From NCBI GenBank assembly GCA_964409775.1, contig CAYPEI010000015.1:28296-92295 (forward strand): 64,000 bases of DNA, in the 5' to 3' direction. The notes below the pieces were generated by a model. The model was not told the DNA's origin. It did not search any database and saw only the letters and a program-made list of their open reading frames with translations. Below are positions 16,157 through 23,829 of this stretch, piece after piece (positions within the stretch are counted from its first letter, which is position 1; each line of letters begins with the position of its first letter). The stretch comes from JAHBXL01 sp964409775 (lineage in GTDB: Bacteria; Planctomycetota; Phycisphaerae; Phycisphaerales; UBA1924). The position numbers and the translations under genes are program-made.

Positions 16157-17350
16157 TCACTTCTTCCGCCTCTTCTCCTCTGTCTTGATCAGCGTCGTCA
16201 CACGTTCGGCCACATCGTTCGGCACAGGGAACGTCAGGTGATACTGACACACCCGCCACTTCCCCTCGACCTTCCGCACCACGCCCGTGCCGCGGCACGT
16301 TCCGTACTTCTCGTTGTCCAGCAGTTCATCAAACCACGCGACCGACAATTCCCCTCCCTTCTCCGGCGGCACGAGCGACACGTTCCGGGCGCTGGCCCGA
16401 GGCGTGTACATCCACCCCTTCCCCTTGGCAAACAGCGGATCGGTGTACGCATGGAACTGCTCCAGCGTCCACCGCTCGCCCGCATCCGTCCCGATGAACA
16501 CCGCCTCGGGCGCATACAGCGCGAAGTACGCCGACCCATCCGCCTTCGCCGCCGCGGCGTGCAACTGATCCAGCAGGTCCAGCACTTCGCGCTCCGCCTT
16601 TCCGATCACCACGGGCGCGGGCGCCTTCGCGGCGAGTCTGTCGAGTTCGTCCATGATGTCCTTCGCACCAAGTGTCCGGATGATGTGCCCCTGCCCGTTC
16701 ACGCTCGTCGTCACGATGTCGAGTTCATACTTCTTCCCAAACGCCGCCGCCTTGTCCATCGTCGCGCGCCACGTGAAGTCATCCTGCTCGCCCACCCACA
16801 GACGGATCGGCACGCCCGCCTCCTTCAGCGCGGGCCCCAGTTTCCGCTCATCCGCCTTCGCGGGCAGAGCCCCGGGAAACCCGATCACGCTCGCCGTCCG
16901 CTCCGGATACATCCACGCGAACACAAACGCGCTCAGACCGCCGTTGCTCGCCCCCGCAACGTGATACCGCCCCCCCGCTGCTCGCACCGTCCGGTCCAGG
17001 TCCTCCAGCAGCGGCGGCATCAGGTCCTTGGCGCTGGTGACGAACAACTTGCCCGCCGGCGGCCGCGGCGACACCAGGATCCACCCCCGCCCCGTCGCTT
17101 CTTCGGCAAACATCTGCCGCATCCCCCGCTCATACTCCTCCGTCTGCTGGCCCGGCGGGAACAGGACCAGCACGTGCGCGGGGTCGTCGAGCCTGTGGTC
17201 CGGCGATGCCAGGTAAGTCAGGACCATGGAGCCCTCAGCACACTGAACCTCATGCGTAGTCACGTTCGGCGGCTTGGCATGGGCGCTCTGCGCGAAGGCG
17301 AGCACCGCCGCGGCGAAGGCGGACGGGAATCGGAGGTGATGCATCAGCAT
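16157..17350 (-). CDS. Secreted alpha/beta hydrolase with C-terminal NTF2-like (SnoaL/DUF4440-type) domain
   Basis: 397 residues from the ATG at 17350, with a signal peptide ending near AFAQSAHA. The N-terminal part is an alpha/beta hydrolase: HVLVLFPPGQ strand, nucleophile elbow GASNGG near residue 141 (Ser), an Asp in WVGEQDDFTW and a His in VNGQGHIIR. This fits PHB-depolymerase/esterase-like proteins. Residues from about 258 to the end (EREVLDLLDQLHAAAAKADG, AVFIGTDAGERWTLEQF, YHLTFPVPND) match the SnoaL/DUF4440 cone fold, usually a separate small protein. The role of the fusion is unknown; the tail may bind a ligand or mediate dimers. The open frame extends 61 codons upstream but precedes the signal peptide and was excluded. 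Confidence 0.82.
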   Translation of the reverse strand: MLMHHLRFPSAFAAAVLAFAQSAHAKPPNVTTHEVQCAEGSMVLTYLASPDHRLDDPAHVLVLFPPGQQTEEYERGMRQMFAEEATGRGWILVSPRPPAGKLFVTSAKDLMPPLLEDLDRTVRAAGGRYHVAGASNGGLSAFVFAWMYPERTASVIGFPGALPAKADERKLGPALKEAGVPIRLWVGEQDDFTWRATMDKAAAFGKKYELDIVTTSVNGQGHIIRTLGAKDIMDELDRLAAKAPAPVVIGKAEREVLDLLDQLHAAAAKADGSAYFALYAPEAVFIGTDAGERWTLEQFHAYTDPLFAKGKGWMYTPRASARNVSLVPPEKGGELSVAWFDELLDNEKYGTCRGTGVVRKVEGKWRVCQYHLTFPVPNDVAERVTTLIKTEEKRRKK

Positions 17351-17706
17351 GCTGCCAGCATACCCGGCGCGCTTGTCGCGCCGATGGGCTGCCAACCCGG
17401 GCTGAGCGGGCGACAAGAGAGGCCGGGCCGGTACCGGACGGACACGCGGGCTTGGCGCACTCTTCGCGATCCGGCGAGCCACGGCGTCCAAGCCGACCCA
17501 ACGTCGCTCATCGCTCTCAAAGCCCGTATTCACAGCACCTTATGCACGACCTCACTCAGGGCGCGACTTCGGTTCCTCGGCAGTTCGAACAGTCTTCCAC
17601 CGTGTCCCGCTCGTTGCATTTCCCCTCAGAATCAGTTATTCTGCCTCGCCGCGGTAGGTCTGAACCAACGCCGCGATCCTCGTGACGGCTCAAGGAAGTG
17701 CCACGC
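17351..17706. other. Divergent intergenic region between the hydrolase and the PEP-CTERM-like gene
   Basis: 356 bases with no convincing gene. It separates two divergent secreted-protein genes and contains a candidate promoter toward the + strand gene (17614-17642) and an AAGGAAG ribosome binding site at 17692-17698. Confidence 0.6.
17614..17642 (+). promoter_or_regulatory. Candidate sigma-70-type promoter for the PEP-CTERM-like gene
   Basis: TTGCAT, 17-base spacer, TATTCT, 65 bases upstream of the ATG at 17707. It lies in the most AT-rich part of the interval. Based on consensus only. Confidence 0.4.
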
Positions 17707-18417
17707 ATGAACTCGTCAGCACATCGCATCGCAGGGGTATTGGCGGTCGCCGCGGCGGCAGGTGCCGCGAGCGGCGCAACGGTCAACAGTTCCGCGCGCG
17801 GCTGGTACGACTCCACCGGTCGGCATGTCTCGAACAACAACTACCTGACCGGCAACGCCTCCGGCACGGTGTATCGCTCGTGGTTTACGTTCAATCTTCC
17901 AACGCCGCCGATCGGCCAGGGCGTGGTCTCGGCGACGCTCCGGACCAACGCGTTCTCGGTGACCTCCAACATCGGCCTGACGCTGTACGACTTCACGGGC
18001 TCGGTCGCCGGGTTGTCGGCAAGCACACCGAGCGGCGATCCGGCGGGCCTGGCTCGCTACGCAGACCTCGGCGCGGGGACGATCTACGGCAGCCGGAACT
18101 TCCTGACCGGCGAGGCCAACTCGTTTGTCACCTACAGCCTCAACGCCGATGCCCTGAGCGCCATCAACGCCGGCCTCGGCAGCGCGTTCGCAATCGGCGG
18201 CGCATCGAACTCCGAGAGTTCCTCGGGTGCGTTCGCCTATGGAAGTTCCGACTCCGCCGCCGCGTTTGACGGCAGCGTGCAGTTGATCCTCGAGTACGGC
18301 GATCTCAACCTTGTGCCGCTGCCGCCGGGCGTTGCGCTCGGCATGAGCGGTCTCGGGTGCGCCGCGTTCGCGGGCGTTCTCCATCGTCGCCGCCAGCGTG
18401 CCGCCGCGATGCGTTGA
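17707..18417 (+). CDS. Secreted protein with PEP-CTERM-like (VPLPP) sorting signal
   Basis: 236 residues from the ATG at 17707, which has AAGGAAG eight bases upstream; a GTG at 17698 overlaps that site and is unlikely. A signal peptide (IAGVLAVAAAAGAASGA) precedes a beta-rich middle with regular WFTFNLPTPPIGQG and FDGSVQLILEYGD segments, probably a jelly-roll-like exported domain. The C-terminus VPLPPGVALGMSGLGCAAF followed by HRRRQR is the tripartite PEP-CTERM pattern: short motif, hydrophobic helix, basic end. In such systems an exosortase cleaves at the motif; no exosortase is in this window. Function of the mature protein unknown. Confidence 0.75.
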   Translation: MNSSAHRIAGVLAVAAAAGAASGATVNSSARGWYDSTGRHVSNNNYLTGNASGTVYRSWFTFNLPTPPIGQGVVSATLRTNAFSVTSNIGLTLYDFTGSVAGLSASTPSGDPAGLARYADLGAGTIYGSRNFLTGEANSFVTYSLNADALSAINAGLGSAFAIGGASNSESSSGAFAYGSSDSAAAFDGSVQLILEYGDLNLVPLPPGVALGMSGLGCAAFAGVLHRRRQRAAAMR

Positions 18418-18423
18418 TCGACT

Positions 18424-20112
18424 TCAGTTGAGGTCCGTGCAGAACCAGCCCGATTCGCCGCCGACCTTCACCCTCGCCAGCAGGTGCACGTTCACGCTCG
18501 TCTCGAGCAATCGACGCGACGCCTTCGGGCGATCGGTGAACAGGTGCAACTCGGCCCTCGGGGTCATGCCGCTCGCGGCGAGCCCGGCCGATTGCCCCAG
18601 CGCCGCCGCCAGCATGTGCGAGTGCGCATCGGCCCATGCCCCAGCGACAAGCAGTTCCGACAACGCCCGCTGCTCACCGGCGATGACCGATCCGGCATCA
18701 TCGCCAGATTCCAGCCGCGACAGCAGGTGCACCGTGCCCGAACGATCCACGGCGAACTCGATCCCCTCGGCGTAAGGGCATCGCACGCTGACCGGTCGCA
18801 GACCAGGAAGCAGCAGCGCGAGCGCCGTCGGTTCATCCCGCGTCACTTCCGCCCGCTCTGAATCGAGGTCGTCTGCCGCTTCGCGTGTGTCCAGTTCTGA
18901 AGTGTCCGGGAGCGAAGCCCGGGGCAGGGACGCCGGCGCAGGCGGTCGCTCGGCGATGACGGTCTCGACTGGCAACGACACCGCCTCGAACTCCTGCGGA
19001 GCAGCCTGCGGCTCACGTTCGATCCTGATGAGCTCTTCGTCGATGCGCAGCGCCGGTCGAGGGGCAACCGGGACTCTCGCGGGCCGCGGAGCGCCGGCCG
19101 ACTCGGAGGCTGCGTCCATCAGCGCCTCCATCGCCTCCGCGGGACTCAACTCGGTTCGACCGGAGAACAGCACCTCGGACGGCCGCGCCGACGCGATCCT
19201 CGCGCTGCAGACCGCGGTATCGACATCGCGCCCTATGAAGCGAGCGATCGAGTCGGCCAGACGCTTCGCCGCGGGCATGGCCTTGTCGTGCGCTGCACCC
19301 ATCGCAGCGACGCGGATGATCGGAGCGGCTGAATCCACCCCCACCGTACCGAGGCTCGCCGACAACGCCTTGACGGAGGAATACGCGGCGACGACCGCCG
19401 CCTCATCGACTCCCGTCAGCACGGTCACCACGCGGACGAGCGGGTTCGCGGCGAGCGAGGCTTCTTCCCCCGGATCCGCGCGAACGACCCAGCGGTCCGT
19501 CTGTTCGGCGGCAACGCGCAGCGCGGCCTGCAGGGAACTTTCGCTGGGAAGGGCCGTCGTACCGCCATCACCGCCGATCAACTCGACGGACGTCGAGTCC
19601 CGCTGCAGGCGCAGGTAGGCCACCGGCTTTCCGGAGGCCGCGGCGATCTCCCGGACATACTGCGCAGCCCACGCCGCGGCGAGCACCGGGAGATGCCCCA
19701 GAACGATGCACTCAACGATCGCTGACGGAGCATCAGACACGGACTTTCGAACGTGCGGCCGTTCCTGCGTCGCGATTGGCGCGACATCGCCGCCGAAGCC
19801 AGGCGGCGGTTTGGCCGCGGCGACCGGGGGCGAAGGCGGCGCATCGTCAAGTTCGAGATCGTCCGCAGCGCCGGCGAGGCGAAGGACCGGCTGAGATCGA
19901 CCCGGGCGAGCGCCCGCCGTGCTCTCGGGTGCCTGCGGCGTAGATGCCGCGACACCGTGACCCACTTCGCCCAGGAACAGGTCGGTCAGCGCGTCGAACT
20001 CCTCACCCGTTGGCGGCGGGTTGGCGGGGGGCAGATTGTCCCATGAGGTTGGAGCATGACCGTTCCGCAACCGCGGCGTGCCGTGGCCGCCGTTTTCCGT
20101 TCGTCCGGTCAT
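18424..20112 (-). CDS. Unknown protein partnered with ParA-CBM48 ATPase; possible degenerate MinD/ParA-like middle domain
   Basis: 562 residues. Residues 1-125 are low-complexity and proline/acid rich. Residues about 130-330 look like a P-loop-fold skeleton without a Walker A: strands SAIVECIVLGHLPVLAAAWA, GKPVAYLRLQ, WVVRADPG, VRVVTVLTGVDEAAVVAAYS and PIIRVAAMG alternate with helices as in MinD/FlhG. Residues 345-430 are again disordered. The last 130 residues (LALLLPGLRPVSVRCPYAEG to the end) form a separate folded domain that is not recognised. Its ATG overlaps the stop of the ParA-CBM48 gene by four bases (ATGA), so the two are translationally coupled and probably work together. The degenerate-ATPase reading is an inference. 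Confidence 0.7.
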   Translation of the reverse strand: MTGRTENGGHGTPRLRNGHAPTSWDNLPPANPPPTGEEFDALTDLFLGEVGHGVAASTPQAPESTAGARPGRSQPVLRLAGAADDLELDDAPPSPPVAAAKPPPGFGGDVAPIATQERPHVRKSVSDAPSAIVECIVLGHLPVLAAAWAAQYVREIAAASGKPVAYLRLQRDSTSVELIGGDGGTTALPSESSLQAALRVAAEQTDRWVVRADPGEEASLAANPLVRVVTVLTGVDEAAVVAAYSSVKALSASLGTVGVDSAAPIIRVAAMGAAHDKAMPAAKRLADSIARFIGRDVDTAVCSARIASARPSEVLFSGRTELSPAEAMEALMDAASESAGAPRPARVPVAPRPALRIDEELIRIEREPQAAPQEFEAVSLPVETVIAERPPAPASLPRASLPDTSELDTREAADDLDSERAEVTRDEPTALALLLPGLRPVSVRCPYAEGIEFAVDRSGTVHLLSRLESGDDAGSVIAGEQRALSELLVAGAWADAHSHMLAAALGQSAGLAASGMTPRAELHLFTDRPKASRRLLETSVNVHLLARVKVGGESGWFCTDLN

Positions 20113-21701
20113 GTCTGGCCTCCGATCGGCGTTGCCGCGACTCGCGCGGGCGACGCGGTCTCACTCTCGGGGACGAACACAATGCTGTTCGCGCCTCCAA
20201 ATGGATTGGGCGCGACAAGCGGGTTGTAAGGATCGGCGATCCACTGCGTGTCGACGACGATGCGATACTGCGATGATCCGGCGGGAATTCTCGCCACACC
20301 TTCGAGCAGACCGAGCGACGGGTGCGGCCGCAGCGGGGTCGCGACATCGGACCAGTTGTTGAACTCGCCGGCGACCCGGACACTCCGCCCGAGGGTCAGC
20401 GGCTGGCGGAAGACCACACCGCGATCGGTGACACGGACGCCGAACCAGACCGAGTCGGACGATTCCGTCGCGAGGCCTCGTTCGGTCACGTGCGAGTGCT
20501 TGACGGCTTCTGGCGGGTCGACGGGAGGCGCGACGGACCGGCTCGGACTTCCCCGGTCCGATTGCAGAGGTTCCAGTTCCTCGGTTCGGCTGTGCAGTTT
20601 TCGAGCACGGGCGACGAGATCGGCCGCACGCGTCGGCGTGAACGCACGAGGCGGATCGACCATGGCCTGCGGCTCGACGCTCACCCGCGCGGCGCTGCTC
20701 CGCGTCGGCGGCGTGGTCTCCAAGCTTGCCGGAACTGCCGCCGCGGCCAGCGGTGACTCGTCCCTGGGAGTCCGAGCCACGGCACGCTCACCGATTCCCG
20801 GAACGATGTGCACCTCGGGGATGCGCTCCGGGCGGGCGGATGCGGGCTCATGCACGGAAGCACCGCGGCTTTCTCGGGCTTCCGGCGAGGCCTCGTCGAC
20901 CTCCGCCGTCGAAGTCCGGCCCTTCCCGATCGACTGTTCCGTCAGAAACGTCGCCAGTTCGCCGTAGTCCTGCGCGCCGAACGACTCCGGCGAATACTCC
21001 ACCACCGGCTGCCCGAAACTCGCCGCTTCTCGCAGCGAGGGATCCAGCCGGATGACAATCGGCGCGACGCGACCGGGGAATCGGCGACGGAGTTCGTCGA
21101 GCAGGCCGCGGGCCAGCACACTGGCAGGGTCGTGCATCGTCGGGAGCAGGCGGTAGAACGGCTGCACCCCCAGCCGTTTGGCCACCGACTTGATGGTGCT
21201 GACCTGCTTGGCAGCGCCATGCAGAGAGAAGAAGGCGGTTTCGACGGGGATCAGGATTTCATCCGCCGCGACGAGTGCATTGAAGGTCAACATGCCGATC
21301 GCCGGGGAACAGTCGATCAGGCACACGTCGTACTGGCCGGCGAAGCGGGAGAGGGCCCTTTTCAACCGGCTCTCGGCATCGGGCTTTTGGGCAAACTCTC
21401 CCCTGGCCGCTTCGAGCGCGGCCAGCCGGACGGTGCTCGGCGCGAGGTCCAGGTTCCGGCTCACTCGCCACAGCAGGCGGTCGGAGTCGATCGGCGAGTT
21501 CTCCGGCGCGAGCATGGCGTCGCCGATGTGCTTGTCGATCCGCTGTTCCGGGATGGCAAGCCCGGCCGCGCAGTGGGCCTGCGGATCCAGGTCGACAAGC
21601 AGTGTTCGATAGCCGCGGGAGGCAAAAACACCTGAGAGGTTGATGGCGGTCGTGGTCTTGCCGCATCCGCCCTTCTGGTTGACCACCGCGATGGTGTGCA
21701 C
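20109..21701 (-). CDS. ParA/MinD-type ATPase with C-terminal CBM48/AMPK-beta-like domain
   Basis: About 530 residues from GTG 21701, giving the normal ParA start VHTIAVVNQKGGCGKTT with the deviant Walker A (KGGCGKT). LLVDLDPQAHC is the A' motif, VCLIDCSPAIGMLTFNALVA the Walker B region, and the ATPase ends near residue 265. A disordered linker runs to about 430. Residues 435-520 (GRSVRVAGEFNNWSD, PLRPHPSLGLLEGVARIP, YRIVVDTQWIADPYNPL) match the E-set glycogen-binding domain of AMPK-beta/isoamylase type. ParA proteins position cargo on the nucleoid or envelope; the added domain suggests a glycan or polysaccharide cargo, which is inference. An in-frame TTG at 21779 is an alternative start, but GTG 21701 has GGGAG six bases upstream. 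No parB is nearby. Confidence 0.85.
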   Translation of the reverse strand: MHTIAVVNQKGGCGKTTTAINLSGVFASRGYRTLLVDLDPQAHCAAGLAIPEQRIDKHIGDAMLAPENSPIDSDRLLWRVSRNLDLAPSTVRLAALEAARGEFAQKPDAESRLKRALSRFAGQYDVCLIDCSPAIGMLTFNALVAADEILIPVETAFFSLHGAAKQVSTIKSVAKRLGVQPFYRLLPTMHDPASVLARGLLDELRRRFPGRVAPIVIRLDPSLREAASFGQPVVEYSPESFGAQDYGELATFLTEQSIGKGRTSTAEVDEASPEARESRGASVHEPASARPERIPEVHIVPGIGERAVARTPRDESPLAAAAVPASLETTPPTRSSAARVSVEPQAMVDPPRAFTPTRAADLVARARKLHSRTEELEPLQSDRGSPSRSVAPPVDPPEAVKHSHVTERGLATESSDSVWFGVRVTDRGVVFRQPLTLGRSVRVAGEFNNWSDVATPLRPHPSLGLLEGVARIPAGSSQYRIVVDTQWIADPYNPLVAPNPFGGANSIVFVPESETASPARVAATPIGGQT

Positions 21702-21705
21702 GCGC

Positions 21706-21727
21706 AACTCCCGCTTTGCCGGGAGTT
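21706..21727 (-). promoter_or_regulatory. Hairpin covering the ribosome binding site of the ParA-CBM48 gene
   Basis: On the minus strand AACTCCCG, a 6-base loop, then CGGGAGTT: an 8-bp perfect stem. The 3' arm contains GGGAG, the ribosome binding site six bases before GTG 21701. When folded the site would be masked, so translation may be controlled by RNA structure. If translation began at the upstream TTG this would be coding and the point would fall. Confidence 0.45.
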
Positions 21728-21872
21728 TGCGTTCCCCTCCCGCGTTTTTGAACCCCCACGCAATGGGCGGTCCCGGCAAGCCTTGCCGGTGTTATCGGCC
21801 ATGACCCCGGGTTGCGCTTGAGGAGCCGAAAGTTCAAGTTTCGGGAAGGGTCGAGGTTGGCCCGAGTGCCGG

Positions 21873-21935
21873 CTTCCGACTTGCGGACGGCGACTTCCTC
21901 CATACGCCTTCCGACTTCTGACTTCTCCCTATCCT
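21873..21935. repeat. Degenerate heptamer repeat upstream of lysS
   Basis: Nine in-phase 7-base units: CTTCCGA, CTTGCGG, ACGGCGA, CTTCCTC, CATACGC, CTTCCGA, CTTCTGA, CTTCTCC, CTATCCT. It ends 8 bases before the lysS start codon, where a ribosome binding site would be expected and none is seen. Confidence 0.7.
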
Positions 21936-21943
21936 CCTCCCCC

Positions 21944-23737
21944 ATGCACTGGACAGACGAAGCGCTTCAATCCCTCGATACGTCCCGCCGGGTCATCATC
22001 AACGACTCCAAGACCCCTTCCGGCCGGGCCCACGTCGGCGCGCTCCGCGGCGTGCTGATCCACGATGCCGCGTTCCGCACGCTGAAGGAACGAGGGGTGG
22101 ATGTCCACTACCGGTTCGGCTGCGACGACTACGACCCGGTCGACGAGATCCCATTCGGCCAGGGCGAAATCTGGCGGCAGCACCTGGGCAAGCCTCTGTG
22201 CAACGCCCCGCCGCCGCCCGGTTCCTCCGCCTCCGACATGGCGGACCACTTCATCACCGAGTTCTGGTCGGTGTTCGCCGATCTCGGCGTGAAGTGCGAG
22301 TTCTACCGCATGCGGGACATCTATCGCACCGGAAAGTTCAACGAGGCCATCGACCGCATCCTGCGCGCGGCCCCGACGGTCCGGAAGATCTACAAGGAAG
22401 TCTCCAACTCCGACCGTCCCGACAACTGGTACCCCTTCCAGACCATCTGCGAGAACTGCGGCCGCATCGGCACCACGGAGGTTACGGACTACGACGGCAA
22501 GGAAGTCACGTACGAGTGCAAGCCGAACCTCGTCGAGTGGGCACAAGGCTGCGGGCATCGCGGCAAGGTTTCCCCGTTTGACGGCCGCGGCAAGATGCCG
22601 TGGAAACTCGAGTGGGTCGCCAAGTGGGCCACGTTCCCCGTCGCGGTGGAAGGCGCGGGGGAAGATCACAATACCAAGGGCGGCTCGCGCGATGTTGCCG
22701 CGCACTGCCTGAAGGCGATCTACGGCCAGGAACCGCCGCTGAACATTCCGTACGGGTTCGTGCTGGTCGGGGGCGCGAAGATGTCTTCCTCACGCGGCGT
22801 CGGGGTCGCGGCCCGCGATGTCGCCAACTTCCTTCCGCCGGAGATCCTTCGGTTCCTCATGCTGCGCACACCGCCGAAGCGGCAGGCGAACTTCGAGCCG
22901 ACGTACGAGCAACTCGTGAAGGTCTTCAACGAACTCGACCGCGCCCACACCAAGACCTTCCACGACCCCAAGTTCAACGCCGACGAGAAGCGCACCTATC
23001 ACCTGTGCGAAGTCGCGCCGGAGGGCGACTACTTCGCGTGCGAGTTCGGGCTGGTGCTCGCGCTGGTGCAGATGCCGCACCTGGACATCGTTGCCGAGTT
23101 CGAGAAGATCAAGGGCTCGCCTCTGACACCTCAGGAACGCCGCCACCTCGATCGGCGCATCCATGCGGCAAGGGTCTTCCTCGAAAACTATGCCACGCCC
23201 GAGGAGCGCATGTCGCTCCAGCAGTACCTGCCCGCATCCGCCGCGGAACTCTCCGTGGTGCAGCGCGGCTTCCTGCACACTCTGGCGGGCATGCTCGACG
23301 CTGCGCAGTGGAACGGCGAATCGCTGCAATCGCTCGTGTTCGATGCCGCGAGGCTCACGCCGATCGAGCAACGCCTCGCGTTCGCGGCGTTGTACCGCGT
23401 GCTCTTCGACAAGGCCGCGGGCCCGAAGGCGGGCAACCTGCTGGCCTTCCTTGACCGAGCCTGGCTGAAGAAGCGTCTGCTCGAAGTGCCGGTCGACCAG
23501 GTGGAACTCTGGCAGGCAACCTCCGAACCCGCACAGACGATCGCCAAGTGGCTCACCGAGAACAGCGCGAGCATCGCTCAGGTGTCATCGACTGAGGCGC
23601 GGAACCACGCCGGAGTGGGCGTGGCGGAAATCCGAGCAACGACCAAGGACGGCAAGGCCCACCTAAAGAGGGTACTTGCAAGCGAGGGAGGGTCGGCAAC
23701 TGCTTTGGCTGCTCTTCGCGCTGCGGGCATCGGGTGA
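21944..23737 (+). CDS. lysS: Lysyl-tRNA synthetase, class I
   Basis: 597 residues. It charges tRNA-Lys with lysine, and belongs to the class I enzyme typical of archaea and some bacteria rather than the common class II form. PSGRAHVGALRG near residue 27 is the HIGH-type motif and GGAKMSSSRGVG near residue 279 the KMSKS-type motif. WYPFQTICENCGRIGTTEV and GCGHRG carry the cysteines of the zinc-ribbon insertion. The ATG at 21944 gives the normal start for the family; the open frame upstream is the heptamer repeat and was excluded. The gene stands alone, 92 bases before the efflux operon. Confidence 0.95.
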   Translation: MHWTDEALQSLDTSRRVIINDSKTPSGRAHVGALRGVLIHDAAFRTLKERGVDVHYRFGCDDYDPVDEIPFGQGEIWRQHLGKPLCNAPPPPGSSASDMADHFITEFWSVFADLGVKCEFYRMRDIYRTGKFNEAIDRILRAAPTVRKIYKEVSNSDRPDNWYPFQTICENCGRIGTTEVTDYDGKEVTYECKPNLVEWAQGCGHRGKVSPFDGRGKMPWKLEWVAKWATFPVAVEGAGEDHNTKGGSRDVAAHCLKAIYGQEPPLNIPYGFVLVGGAKMSSSRGVGVAARDVANFLPPEILRFLMLRTPPKRQANFEPTYEQLVKVFNELDRAHTKTFHDPKFNADEKRTYHLCEVAPEGDYFACEFGLVLALVQMPHLDIVAEFEKIKGSPLTPQERRHLDRRIHAARVFLENYATPEERMSLQQYLPASAAELSVVQRGFLHTLAGMLDAAQWNGESLQSLVFDAARLTPIEQRLAFAALYRVLFDKAAGPKAGNLLAFLDRAWLKKRLLEVPVDQVELWQATSEPAQTIAKWLTENSASIAQVSSTEARNHAGVGVAEIRATTKDGKAHLKRVLASEGGSATALAALRAAGIG

Positions 23738-23829
23738 TGTCACAGTCAGCGGGCGCGCCCAATCGACGCTTTGCCTGATCACGACTCTGTTGGTCGCCTA
23801 AGACGCCCTCCGGCTCCTTTTTTCTGACC

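Noticed and set aside
15456..16241. Open frames through the N gap and the 153-base repeats
   Set aside because: They exist only because the repeats lack stops; translations are low complexity and differ by frame between copies.
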